From NCBI GenBank assembly GCA_977017575.1, contig CDRNVI010000065.1:186001-250000 (forward strand): a DNA stretch of 64,000 bases, given 5' to 3'. A program made the translations under genes and the position numbers. Below the pieces are notes generated by a model. The model ran no database searches. It was given only the letters and a program-made list of their open reading frames with translations, and had not been told where the DNA came from. The DNA comes from Paramoeba atlantica. Taxonomy: Eukaryota; Discosea. Every line of letters starts with the position of its first letter. Within the stretch, counting starts at the first letter, position 1. Below, piece after piece: positions 9,584-19,676 of the stretch.

Positions 9584-10490
9584 CAGGGGTCCTTAAGACT
9601 TTATATATATAGTTTATAGTATTTCAAAAAAAATTATAGTACTATAAATGACATTTATAGTACTATAAATATAATACTTTAAAGTGTTTGAGAAACTTTA
9701 TTTTTAAGGGGGGCTAAAAGGGGTTCAAGAAGCCCAAAATTGTATTGGATGTTGTAAGGGGTGCTCATCTCGGGGGCCTGGCGTTCGGCTCGCAGTTCCG
9801 GGGTTGAAAACCCTTTTCTGAGATGGCAGTCTCAGGGAGACTCCATGTTGAGGGTGTCAAAAGCTTGCCGAGAACTAGTTGGTCGGCGTCTGTACCATCA
9901 GTGAGATGGCAGTGTCAGGGAAGACCACGAGAAGGTCCCGACCTTGCTCCCCATGTTCAGGGTGTCAAAAGCTTAGTAAGTTGTTGATCGTACTTTCCCC
10001 AGGGACACAGCGCAGTCCCTTCGTAAGAAGCCACTTAAGGTTTGGGTCCTGCAAAGCAGCATTGCTAACCCCATGATTGATTTTCCATAGGAGGTGTCGC
10101 TCAAATTCCTGTAATTGTGGTTTCACGGTGAAGGCATCCAAAGATCCTCCTTCCACACGTTTTTGACGCTGAGTGCTTCGCATCCACTCCTCAAAATTTA
10201 GGTCATGACTTTTAGTTCAAGTGCGTGAGGGCCGAGGAGTAGGAGACTCGAATCCCCTTATAGCAAAAAAAGGGTTTCTTCGCGCCTGCTTCGCAGACTT
10301 GGCATTCGAAATTATGCGTCACCAATTTTAACAAAGTGTGAAACAACAAACTCCGCCTGGCTTTCGTCGTTCCGTCGCATATTTGGCATTTCTGAGAAAC
10401 AAAAAAAATAAAGTTTTATATATAGTATTTAAAAGTTTATAGTACTATAAAAGTACTATAATAAAGGTTTTAATGTTTTAGGGACCCCTG
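9584..10490 (-). mobile_element. Non-autonomous hAT element with 8-bp target duplication
   Basis: 907 bp bounded by inverted ends starting CAGGGGTCC, and by an exact 8-bp direct repeat AATATAAC at 9576-9583 and 10491-10498. The CAG start and the 8-bp duplication are diagnostic of hAT transposons. Subterminal DNA on both sides is full of TATAGTACTATA-like palindromes. Inside on the minus strand are hAT transposase remains: a BED-type zinc finger piece (CQVCEAG followed by a TLTHLN-like helix, about 10230-10320) and a 72-residue frame at 9965-10183 (GVSNAALQDPNLKWLL), in different frames. The exact target duplication suggests a fairly recent insertion of an already dead copy. Confidence 0.85.
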
Positions 10491-10558
10491 AATATAACCC
10501 AATAAATATGATATGTTAACCCCCCTAGGCCCACCGGAAGCCTACCCCCCCCCTGGTC

Positions 10559-11930
10559 CTACCCCCGAACCCCGCGGCGGTACCAGTCCTGTACCGCCGA
10601 CTGCACAATCTGGGCATTCCCTCTCTGGATGGCCACCCCGATGGCCATTAAGAGATGGGCGAGACACACATTCTTGTCCGATGAGTGGGCCCGGGCTACC
10701 TTGTTGAGGAAGGTCAAGGTTTCTGGGCCCGGGATCCCGTACGTGGAGAAGGCCAGAAGGTGGAATTCCATGCCCCTCACCAGCGCCATCTCCTCATGAG
10801 AGCGCCTTTTGTTGGCCTCAGCCATCCTGAGCGTGTGGGATGGCTCCGCGGCCTCTTTCTCCACGTACGACGGGGCCAGTGGGATCACAACTGTGACGTC
10901 AACCAGGACGATCTTCCGTCCCAGATGGAAACAGATGTCTGGCCCCCGTCCGTTGTCGAACCTCGGCTCGTGGAGGTCCGGGTTGAACCCATAATGGACC
11001 AAGAGGTTCCGAAACGTCTCTTTACTTTCCTTATGGCGGGAGGCCTGAGTTTTCCCCTTCACCTTCTTGCAGTCCAGTGCGTGTACGCAAAACTCCTCAT
11101 TGCTGAGGGTTGCACCGCACACGCACTGGAGCTCAGGCTCCGAGGTCGGGGTGACCAGGTACCGGAGGCGGGCCGCAGTCTTCCACTGCGGATCCGGCAT
11201 GTAGTACTCCGGCCTGTTCGGCAGGACACTCATCCACTTGGTGGAGTGCACATTCTGGATCTGTCGCATGCAGATCAGTTGGGTTGCCGTTGGGGCGTTC
11301 CCCAGGGCTGCCACACAAAGGTTGCGTCGTAGATCCTTGGCAGAAATTCCAGGTGCTATGCCATGAAGGGCGTTTTTCGCCTTAACCTGCATATCCTGGG
11401 CCTTGTGCTCGAAGGGGATGGTCCCCAGGAAATCAGCCGTAAAAAGGTTATTAGTAAGCGGCGTTTTCCACAGGGAATCCATCCCCCCGAGCAGGGCCTC
11501 GGCACATGCCATGACGGCCTTATCGACCTGGTCGTTGGCCCTTTTGGTTACCGGAGGCCCATGCGTCCTCACAATGAAGTTCCATCTGGGGCTTCCGCAG
11601 AGCCTCAGGAGGGGCAAGGCGCATTGCCTGCTGATCTCCTTCAATTTCTCGAGGAAGGCGATCATCTTGGGGGTCCTGGAAAGAACCCAATCCTCCTCCT
11701 TGTCCTCGGACTCCCCGATGTACGCCCCCAGGAGTTTTAACCCCCCTGGGGAATGTATCATCCGAGTCCCAGAGAACTCTGTGAAGAATTTTTCGTGCCT
11801 TGTGGCAACTTTACACTTGGCGGCGTTCAGCCGTAGTCCGAGGTTTTTTAACTCTTCGCTGAGGGCCTCCAGAGCTTCCGCGCATACCTTTGGTTCACCC
11901 GTGAAGGTGACGTCATCAAGGTATGCCCAG
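10559..11930 (-). pseudogene. LINE ORF, C-terminal part: RT motif C, thumb, zinc finger and REL endonuclease
   Basis: The frame is open from about 11930 and includes the catalytic YLDD box, followed by ELKNLGLRLNAAKCKV and a thumb region. The Cys/His finger precedes a PD-(D/E)XK-like nuclease signature (RGPDI, then VDVTVV). This order and the C-terminal nuclease place it with REL-type LINEs, which often insert site-specifically. The reverse-transcriptase half upstream is in a different frame, so the element cannot make the full protein from this copy. Confidence 0.82.
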
Positions 11931-12560
11931 ACCTTGAGTGCGCCTGTGAAGCCACTCGGGCGATCGCCCCCTGAATCCCAATGGCAAAGAGGATGGGGGC
12001 CATGGGGTCCCCTTGTTTTACCCCCCTTGAGCTCGTGATGGTCGCCCCTTCCCCTAGATGGAGGGAGCTTGTGGTCCCATAGCTGAATAGGGTTATGCCC
12101 TCTGTGGGGAGAAGCTTCGGGTCCCGCCTTACGGCCCGGAAGATGGCCGACCTCGAAATGCTATTGAAAGCATTTTCGAGGTCGGCTGCGACAACTACCT
12201 CCTTAGGCCTGTCCCTAAAGTGCTGTCGCACATTATATATTATGTGCTCGCACCCCTGGGTGTATTGGGCGCCGAATTGTATACCTTGGAAGTAGGTGGG
12301 GAGGTGGTCCCTGATTTTTTCTAAGGCAAGAAGGCCCGCCACCTTCAGAATGCACTCCCCCATGGCGATGGGACTGTAGGACGAGTGGTGTCCGGCCGGA
12401 GCGTCCGGCTTGGAGAAGAGTTTAAGGGACGCCCCAGTTAGGAGCTCCCTCATAGAGGGGGGGAGGGAGTTAGACATGATACCGTGGATCAGCCATGTGA
12501 CACAATCCCGGGGTCCGTCCTCCAGAAGGACTGAGACCAAGAGTTCTTTGGTCCCAGGTC
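11848..12560 (-). pseudogene. LINE ORF, reverse transcriptase fingers and palm
   Basis: Minus-strand frame with RT motifs 1 to B in order: KLFSKPDAPAGHHSSYSPIA, then CEHIIYNVRQHF, then VVAADLENAFNSI (motif A Asp) and GVKQGDPMAPILF (motif B). It runs out of frame before motif C. N-terminal residues upstream of about 12560 belong to another frame (12470-13102), which shows a second frameshift. The family assignment rests on these motifs and on the endonuclease in the downstream part. Confidence 0.82.
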
Positions 12561-13150
12561 GTGAGACCTGGGGCGCGGATGGGGGCCAGGCTTTGTGCCT
12601 TTCTGGCCACGTCGGCTGGGGAGGGAAGGGTGCCGTGCCTCTGCGCGTCATACTGGTATTTCCCCGCCGTATAGGGTCCCCCGGTGGGGTGCAGGCGCTT
12701 TGCTTGTTCGAGGGCCACCGTGGGGTTGGATGGTGGGTTGAGAGGCGCCTCAAGGGTGGCCGCGGCCCTCGAAAAACACGACGCCCTGCACAGCTCCTCC
12801 ACCCTCTTATTTATGGACCTGGGGGAATCGTTGGCCTGACTTGGAGATGGGGCCAAGGTCTCCGAATCTTCCAAATGGGCCCTCATTCGCAATTCGCGTG
12901 CCAGTTGGCGCTGCGAAAGCTTGTCCTCGGAGAGGTACAGAAAACGTTTGACAGCCAAGAGGAGGTTCCAAGCGATCTCCTCTTTCTCGTCAGCCGACTT
13001 GCTGAGGAAGCCAAAGCAGATGCCTGCGACATAGTCCCGCCATGCCAGGCATTGTATCGCGTGCAGTTTACGCAAAGATTTTTGCCCCAGCAGTTCTGCC
13101 AAGGCATCGGGGGAGGGTGAGTGGTCCCTTTCTTCGGTGTCAAATAGATG

Positions 13151-14001
13151 AAAGGGCAGAATAAGACTTACACTTGTACTACTTGTATACCCTTTTTACA
13201 TTCCACACATGCGTGTCCAACTTGCTAGTTACCCTACTTCAAATGTCCCCCCCCATAGGGAGGTTGACGTTGCTTATCCTCAAATTACCAAGTCCGAACT
13301 CCATAGAAGCTCACTGGAAGCGCCTGGATAGGAGTCACCCTCTTAGTATTTGAGCGAACATATTGATGTGTCGGAGGTTAAGCGCAAATAGAACACCCAG
13401 AAGGCTGGATTGTGACGCTATTTCAGTTTTTAGCGCTTTGTCCATGACGCATCGGAATTTCCAAGCTCCAAGAATTTTGATGCCCCCAATCTAGGAACTG
13501 AAAACCTTTCTCTCGCTGCAGTATGAAAGCTACGTGTACGTTCTGCACTTTATGCGTCAGACGCTGCCGGCAGTCTCGCGAACGAGACCATCCAACAGCC
13601 AGATGTGATAGTTATTCGTCATAAATCTCTCAAGACTAGTGAAAAATAAGTGAGTAAATAAAGGTGTAATGTATATTCTTGTAGTCCTCCTGAAGTAGTT
13701 GTAGACAAGGAGTAGAAATGCCGACCAAAACAAGGGACTAAGTTGGACATTGCGAAAACTACAATTTAACCTACGTACAGTTTAAAAAAATCGAGGGAAT
13801 TTTCCTCCCTAAAAATTCGCGACAGCTCTTTAGTCCAGTATTCTCAGCGCGCTTCATTTCGAATCCCTTAGAGCACCCAGCGTTTTCGTCCCTGTGCCTC
13901 GATATTTTAACGAAGGATAATATCGATGATATATCCAATAGAAAATCGGCTAGCAAAACAAACGTCTGGCTCCACTCGGACCACACACCAACCTCAATAC
14001 T
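13151..14001. other. Gene-poor spacer left of the RING-H2 gene
   Basis: I see no convincing gene. A 71-residue minus-strand frame at 13771-13986 directly follows the RING-H2 stop but has no recognisable domain and looks like chance. There is no obvious repeat structure. Confidence 0.5.
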
Positions 14002-15549
14002 TTAAATAAACCTTAGGATTCCACCAGAAAGCCCCGAGTCCGGACGTATTACCTTCAGTATCTGAAGAGCCGTGGGCAACGCCAGTGCAGCATGGGCTGC
14101 CATCTCCAGCCACTGCACCAGAGGAAACTGTGCGGGTTGACGACACAACGGACACTCCCTACTCGTCTCCAACCATTTCATAATCTCACTGTCATGAAAC
14201 GTGTGGCCACAGCGCAGGGTCAACACCTGCTCCCCTTCCCGAAACGGCGACAGGCATACGGAACATCCGCGATCCGCAACCTTGAGCTCGGCCTCCTCTC
14301 TGCGCCCCACCTCGTGTCCCTTCGCACACATCCGGAACAGTGTGTTTCGTCGGTGCACACGAAGTTGATAATCCTCCAGAAGCTGGAGAATACGCCGTGC
14401 CTTTCGTTTCGAAATCGTGTCCTCCGTACCGAAGAGCACGGGCACGGGAAGGGGTTCGTCCTCGGAGGCCTGGGCGTGGAGGGCTACGAAATTCCGTAAC
14501 CCCTCCCGGACTTGGGTCATCTCCTCGGTGTTGAGCCGATGGAGCGCGGCCATGAATTCCTCCTGCTCACGCAACGCGTGGGGGATCACGCGGTACTGGA
14601 GAAACGACAGCTGTTGGAGGGCAGGGAGGCGTAGCAGAATGGTCCAGAGCATGTAGGCCGCGTGGTAACCTAAGTAGGCGATCTCGTGGGCGCGGTCGTA
14701 CACAAAGGTGGGGGGGAACGACCCCGTGGGGGGAGGGGAGGCGTTCAGGGTACGCTGGGCCCACTGGGCGCCAAGAGAGAGGGCGAGGTAGTAGACATGG
14801 GCCTCCGCGTACATGATGGAGATTGTGGAGAGGCAGATGGCGAACGGGACGCGGTAGTAAAGGGAGTGGAAGAGGAGCATGACGTGCTGTGCGGCGAGTT
14901 GTGGGGCCTCGGAGGCTATTTCTACGGAAACAATTTGTTGTGGAGTGAGGGAGGCGTGGTACTGACGGAGTGCGGATTCCGTCTCACTGGGAGCTCGACC
15001 TGGCAGAAATTGGGTTACCCACCTCCAGTTACAAACACAGGACTCAAACCAGTAGCGGTAGTTGTCATCTAAGTACGAGAACAGATGAAGAAATGTGGGA
15101 AGACCGATCACAGCACGCGCGGAGATCGAACCGCTAGATGTCGAGGGTGGTAAATCCGTTGAGGTGAGTAACGGCAGAAGAGGAGGAAATGTACGAATAC
15201 GAATTCCCATACCTCTGTGATGCGGAACAGCATTCGAAAGGTATTCACACAGCCAGGGCTGAAGGAAACGAAATAATGCGTAGCTCGAAGAACAAAGCAA
15301 CAGGCTTGCGAGTCCGTAGTAAGGCGTAAACAATTTCAGCAATGGATGCGCAAGTGTCCCTCTCGGACACAATGTTCTAATTAGGTGTGAAAAGAGAATT
15401 CCTGGAAACAGGCGGTTGCAGAGTGCTGCAAGCAAGCGATAGCATACGTGTTTCAGTATGTTCAAAGGTAGAGTTCGTAGCAACCAGTGCCTACATGCCC
15501 GAACGAGAATCTGACGAGACGATCCACAGAGTGCAACATACCCCTCCAT
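14002..15549 (-). CDS. Multi-pass membrane RING-H2 E3 ubiquitin ligase
   Basis: 515-residue protein with many hydrophobic segments through the first 340 residues, consistent with several membrane spans. A classical RING-H2 finger lies near the C-terminus (about residues 430-470): CSVC, then RCGHTFH, then CPLC. This layout is seen in ER and Golgi membrane E3 ligases such as HRD1, TRC8 and RNF121 relatives. I cannot assign it to one of them. The likely job is ubiquitination of membrane or luminal proteins with an E2 on the cytosolic face. The start is well supported: TTTCGTTTCTTTATAG stands three bases upstream of the ATG. The 3' half is GC-rich and the 5' half AT-rich. Confidence 0.78.
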   Translation of the reverse strand: MEGYVALCGSSRQILVRACRHWLLRTLPLNILKHVCYRLLAALCNRLFPGILFSHLIRTLCPRGTLAHPLLKLFTPYYGLASLLLCSSSYALFRFLQPWLCEYLSNAVPHHRGMGIRIRTFPPLLPLLTSTDLPPSTSSGSISARAVIGLPTFLHLFSYLDDNYRYWFESCVCNWRWVTQFLPGRAPSETESALRQYHASLTPQQIVSVEIASEAPQLAAQHVMLLFHSLYYRVPFAICLSTISIMYAEAHVYYLALSLGAQWAQRTLNASPPPTGSFPPTFVYDRAHEIAYLGYHAAYMLWTILLRLPALQQLSFLQYRVIPHALREQEEFMAALHRLNTEEMTQVREGLRNFVALHAQASEDEPLPVPVLFGTEDTISKRKARRILQLLEDYQLRVHRRNTLFRMCAKGHEVGRREEAELKVADRGCSVCLSPFREGEQVLTLRCGHTFHDSEIMKWLETSRECPLCRQPAQFPLVQWLEMAAHAALALPTALQILKVIRPDSGLSGGILRFI

Positions 15550-15945
15550 TCACTATAAAGAAACGAAATAAAAGTCACCCTCAAAAAAGACAACCTTTCT
15601 TATATCAGCGCAAACTCATAAATTACATTAATGGTGAATACAAGGTAAGCAAAAGCAGAATTACCCTGGATCTCAGGACTGTAAATTTGGCAAAAAATAT
15701 CAGGCATCCTCATACTTCTCTCTGTATTTCCATACAGTATGACGAATATGGTATGTTCCTACAACATACGTGTGTTCTGCTAAACGTACTCCGAATCTCG
15801 AACACAAAGAAAAGCAGGCCCAAGACTTCTTTTCAGTTCAGTTTATTCTACGTAGTGTGCGAGGCATTACTAAAGAAAATCGAATCGTTCTGATTCAATG
15901 CGTAAATTACGCAGCGTAATCCTTTTCGCTTCAAAGAGTTGATAA
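15550..15945. other. Spacer between the RING-H2 gene and PRP19
   Basis: This stretch is the upstream region of the RING-H2 gene and the 3' flank of PRP19. Apart from the pyrimidine tract just upstream of the RING-H2 ATG I see no gene. A 168-residue plus-strand frame covering it (15387-15893) has no domain and looks antisense. Confidence 0.55.
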
Positions 15946-17490
15946 TCAATGAACAGGTAATAGAGAATGAACCCGAACAGAACCGTTTTTACTACCACTG
16001 TATAGCTTTAATTTTGTATGATTGTTGCCCACTTTGGATATCATATCTTCAGCGTCTGAAAAGCGAAGGGTGGTTGTGCCATTCGAATCAGATAAAAGTA
16101 TATTTTCTTCCATGGTTTTCGCGGCGACAAGATAACTTTGCTCCTCTGTTCCTATGGCCAAAAAGAGCCCACTGCTGTCAAAAGAAAGAGAAGAAGGAAC
16201 ACTAGGTACTGTAGTATTACACGTCACACTTGTTGGGGTTCTTCGTAAATCCCACAGCATAACATCACCAGATCGAGCTGCAGTTGCTGCTTGGTATCCG
16301 TTCTGTGAAAACGTCAAAGCAGCAAGATTCGACGCGCTCGAATCATTCCCAAGTTTGCCTATTAACGCATTTTTTGAACCCCCCTTGCCTAAAAGTCGAA
16401 GATCATAGAGTTGCGCGACGGGAGAGTCTGGCACAACGCCAAGAACAACGCCATCTGGATGAGCACACAAACTAACCTTGGATGGATTTTCTACTACTGG
16501 AAAACGAATAAATGTTTCTTGAGTTTCAATCTGTGTCGCGGCCACAAAGCCTGTTGCATCACCTGTCAAGACAACCGTTCCATAACCGTGGGCACTCGGG
16601 CATAGCACAAGACCTGTTACCGGCTCTTTACTAATGGTGAACTGCCTAACAGGGTCCATTTTGTTATCAGCCCTCATTACAGAAAGGTCCCAGAGACACA
16701 CTGGCCCTCCCGAGCCGGCGGTAGCAAAAGTATCGGATCCCGGGATTGGGTAATGTGCGACACAATTTAGCGAGGTCACCAAGCTAGAGAATTGAGTTTT
16801 TTGAATGAGTTCTTCCTTTTCATTGACGTAAGATACAGTAATTATTCCATCACAAGAACCGGAAAACACGCCATCAGAACCAATGGGTAATACAGCAGCA
16901 ATGGCTGCCTCACCGACTTTTACCTTGGTGACATTGGAAAAATTTCTTAGCAGCGACAAAGCCGGCTTTCGTATTGGCCGAGTTCTACGCGCTGCAGAAA
17001 GAGTCGAGAAACGTTCATCAATATTTCGAACAAAGGTATTGAGTTCCTCCACATTTCGTGTAGTTTCAGAGCTCGCCTTTGACTGGTCCAACGTGGATAG
17101 TCCTGTGGCTATCTCGCCCTCTATCTGCCCTTCAGACAGCCGAGTAATGACTCGAAGGGAAGCTTCGAGTTGATGTTTGGTCTTACAGAGCTCGATTTTG
17201 CAATTGTCGAGCTCTTGACGTATATGATGATGATCAACAAGAAATAAATCCCACTCACGACTTAAAGCGGAAAGGAGATCTGGTATGGATCCCTGAGTAG
17301 AAACAGGCGTGTAGGGCGACGAACTTAGGTGAAGAGATAGTACATCATTAGCGGACATGGCTTGGCCTGTCACGGGACAAGTGCCCTTTGTAGACAAATA
17401 ATTTTCCAAATTTTTACGGTCATAGATATGACCCGTTGTCTTGGATGCGACGGGTTCGGTCGCAAGAGCCCCGGTAAGGTGGCACAGCAT
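15946..17490 (-). CDS. PRP19: Pre-mRNA-processing factor 19 (U-box E3 ligase of the spliceosome)
   Basis: PRP19 is the scaffold and ubiquitin ligase of the NineTeen complex, which activates the spliceosome. The 514-residue protein shows the whole family layout. The N-terminal U-box (about 1-70) contains GHIYDRKNLENYL and GTCPVTGQ. The tetramerising helical region includes SIPDLLSALSREWD and ASLRVITRLSEGQ. A C-terminal seven-bladed WD40 propeller begins near residue 190 (for example AATAARSGDVMLWDLRR). Length equals that of plant and animal PRP19. TTTCAG stands about 25 bases upstream of the ATG. One uninterrupted frame, no intron needed. Confidence 0.96.
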   Translation of the reverse strand: MLCHLTGALATEPVASKTTGHIYDRKNLENYLSTKGTCPVTGQAMSANDVLSLHLSSSPYTPVSTQGSIPDLLSALSREWDLFLVDHHHIRQELDNCKIELCKTKHQLEASLRVITRLSEGQIEGEIATGLSTLDQSKASSETTRNVEELNTFVRNIDERFSTLSAARRTRPIRKPALSLLRNFSNVTKVKVGEAAIAAVLPIGSDGVFSGSCDGIITVSYVNEKEELIQKTQFSSLVTSLNCVAHYPIPGSDTFATAGSGGPVCLWDLSVMRADNKMDPVRQFTISKEPVTGLVLCPSAHGYGTVVLTGDATGFVAATQIETQETFIRFPVVENPSKVSLCAHPDGVVLGVVPDSPVAQLYDLRLLGKGGSKNALIGKLGNDSSASNLAALTFSQNGYQAATAARSGDVMLWDLRRTPTSVTCNTTVPSVPSSLSFDSSGLFLAIGTEEQSYLVAAKTMEENILLSDSNGTTTLRFSDAEDMISKVGNNHTKLKLYSGSKNGSVRVHSLLPVH

Positions 17491-17559
17491 TAGCTTTTGA
17501 AGTAGAAAAATTCGTCTGAAACCTAAGAATATAGAGTGGTTAGTACAATCATAGTATAG

Positions 17560-18612
17560 TTAGTATGACTATTTTTCTTATCTAAACTCCTTTCACACAG
17601 CAAAAGAATAAATCTAAAGAACAGGTATAGTAGTTTTTCAGTCTCTTTCGGTAAGCATATTCGTTTTCGTATCATGCATCTATCAAAAGCGGAACTAGGT
17701 TGCATCATCATGCAAGTACATATACAGGTACTAGTATATCACATGATCAGTAGTATATTACATGATCTTGATGCGATGTGAGTAATTTGAGCGAACTCTT
17801 TTTTGATGTACTCGGAGGACCGTCCCGGACCCTCCCCTCAGGGAACCAGCTCCCTTATCCGGATTACAGGTGGATAAGCCGTGTTGAAGTACAAATCGTC
17901 GACGCAGCGACAGCATGTTGGTGGTAGCACGTGGGTGGTAACAGCACGTTGGTGCCGACTTGGACAAGCGGAAACTGGTAGAGGATGCCGGCCTCGGAAC
18001 TTCCAAATCTGTCTGTGAAGGGCCTGTCTTGCCAGTGACCGTCCTGAGCAATCTGGAATGATTTGGATATGATCTTGATGCGATGTGAGTAATTTGAACA
18101 AAATCTTTTTTGATGAAGCAAATGAATAAATTTAAAGAACAGGTACAGGAGTTTTTCAGTCTCTTTCGGTAAGCATATTTGTTTTCGTATCATGAATCTA
18201 TCAAAAGCGGAACTAGGTTGCATCATCATGCAAGTATATACAGGTAAATCACATGATCTTGATGCGATGTGAGCATTTTGAGCAAACTCTTTTTTGATGA
18301 AGTAAATGAATGAATTTAAAGAACAGGTACAGGAGTTTTTCAGTCTCTTTCGGTAAGCATATTTGTTTTCGTATCATGCATTTATCAATAGCGGAACTAG
18401 GTTGCGTCATCATGCGAGTATTCACAATTGTATCACATGTTGTTGACGCTATGTGAATACAAATTATTTTTTGATGAAACAAATTACTAAATCTAAAGAA
18501 AAGAGGGTTTTTTAGTCTCCTTCGGTAAGTGTTGTTTTCGTATCATGCATTTATCAATAACGGAACTAGGTTGCGTCATCACGCGAATATATTACATGTT
18601 GATGCGATCCTT
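17560..18612. repeat. Four tandem copies of a roughly 180-bp repeat
   Basis: Copies start near 17565, 18066, 18250 and 18440. Each carries the order GATGCGATGTGAG, AAATTTAAAGAACAGG, TTTCAGTCTCTTTCGGTAAG, TTTTCGTATCATGCAT and GGAACTAGGTTGC. Copies diverge by scattered substitutions, and the last is the most decayed. Between the first two copies the array is interrupted by a GC-rich insert. The short reading frames that cover the array are shadows of the repeat. It lies between PRP19 and the nested transposons. Confidence 0.75.
17818..18060. other. GC-rich insert inside the tandem repeat array
   Basis: About 240 bp clearly richer in G+C than the repeat it interrupts. The repeat text ...CTTTTTTGATG stops at its left and resumes from GATCTTGATGCGATG at its right. 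It includes near-repeats GGTGGTAGCACG and GGTGGTAACAGCACG. I looked for snRNA, SRP, RNase P and tRNA-derived SINE signatures and found none, so its nature is unknown. It could be a structured RNA or a SINE-like insertion. Confidence 0.4.
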
Positions 18613-18818
18613 TTCATAACTACTTACAATTTTTATCGCGGATAAACAAAACAAGAAATAATTATACTAATTATACTACACATAAATATAAGGTTGGATA
18701 ATTCGTAATTCCAACTATATACACAATTCAAATTAATAACGCAAAGCTTACATTTCACCCCCGTTCTCCAACAACTTGTTCATACGTTTTAACTCCGAAC
18801 ACATTTTTTGGCTATGTA

Positions 18819-18910
18819 GCACCTTCGATAAATATTCATCGAAAGTGCGGCACCTTCAATGACCGTTCATCGAAAGTGCGGCACCTTCGATGAATCATTC
18901 ATCGAAGGGT
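18819..18910. repeat. Three tandem 31-bp hairpin units
   Basis: Three units at 18819-18848, 18850-18879 and 18881-18910. Each is itself an inverted repeat: GCACCTTCGAT and then ATTCATCGAAAGTGC around a four-to-six-base loop. The array could fold into three successive hairpins. No gene overlaps it. Confidence 0.75.
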
Positions 18911-19676
18911 TTAGAGGTGCTTTTTCGAAAAAAGAAGACGACAAAAATCGAAAAACATTCCACCCCCCAAAAAATTTCGTCCAAAAACATTCAGGTCTCT
19001 ATATGAGTACGCGTGTTATTTTCTATCCTACGACGCCTAATTTACGTGTCTGGAGGCTAAACCCAACTGTGAGCTTAGCCCCCGTTTGGGAGCAAGGCCC
19101 AACTGTGAGCTAGCCCTTGTGTGAGTTCTTATGATATCAACATTGCACGTCAAACTGATTTTGCTGCGTAAAGTTACAACTAGTATACAACTAGTACATG
19201 ACACCGCATATCAAATTTGACAACCAATTGTGACATGTTTCGACAAGTCGTAAGGGGGTCATGATTCCTTCACACAAACTTGATCATTTGTGTGACAAGG
19301 TACTTACGGTTACTTACTACTACTAAAGACATAGTCTACAGTGGTGGGCAACGACATGTACCCCCCTACAGATCTTGTATTTTCTCCGATTTTGGACATA
19401 TTTGGTGTGCCACCGTTTTTCGACCCAATCGTTCCGAATCCGAGGTCCTTTCACACCCTGGATTCAATTTGTAGTAATTGGTGTAGTAAATTACTACATT
19501 TGAATTGAACATTACTACATCTTTTGCCGTAGTATGATGTGACTTATAAATCCCTCGACACGATAAGGCACCCCTCTAAAATCAGTAGGTTAAGTCCGTT
19601 TGAGCTAATTCTTGTGGTCTAATTCTTTGCAGATCTCAGTAAATAGACTTTGCGCACCTTGTAAACTTATCATGGG

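Larger units (their letters stand above)
10515..13150 (-). mobile_element. Non-LTR retrotransposon (LINE), RT plus REL-type endonuclease, broken
   Basis: GC-rich block on the minus strand, unlike the AT-rich flanks. Part 1 (about 12470-13150) is an N-terminal region without a recognised domain. Part 2 (11848-12560) holds reverse transcriptase motifs: PIAMGECILKVAG, the first catalytic Asp in ADLENAFNSI, and GVKQGDPMAPILFA. Motif C (AYLDDVTFTG) follows, but in another frame. Part 3 (10559-11930) ends in a CCHC-like finger (CVC, then HALDC) and a restriction-like endonuclease motif (GPDICFHLGRKIVLVDVTVV), the layout of R2/CRE/NeSL-type elements. At least two frameshifts, near 12560 and near 11950, break it. 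The 5' end looks truncated near 13150, and no poly(A) or target duplication is clear. Confidence 0.88.

Noticed and set aside
10205-10260. tRNA gene suggested by GACTCGAATCCCC
   Set aside because: No acceptor stem or anticodon arm can be formed around it; it lies in the BED-finger part of the hAT transposase remnant.
13771-13986. 71-residue minus-strand frame after the RING-H2 stop
   Set aside because: Same strand as the host genes, but no domain and no hint of splicing to the RING-H2 gene.
15387-15893. 168-residue plus-strand frame upstream of the RING-H2 gene
   Set aside because: It covers the RING-H2 5' region and shows no domain; AT-rich and probably chance.
17818-18060. snRNA, SRP RNA, RNase P RNA or tRNA-derived SINE
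   Set aside because: I looked for the conserved core motifs (for example U2, U6, the RNase P core and A/B boxes) on both strands and did not find them.
17758-18482. Several short minus-strand frames starting MMMQPSSAFDR or similar
   Set aside because: They are translations of the tandem DNA repeat and carry no sign of a protein family.
17560-18612. CRISPR-like array
   Set aside because: Units are about 180 bp, adjacent, and without short unique spacers; the genome is eukaryotic.
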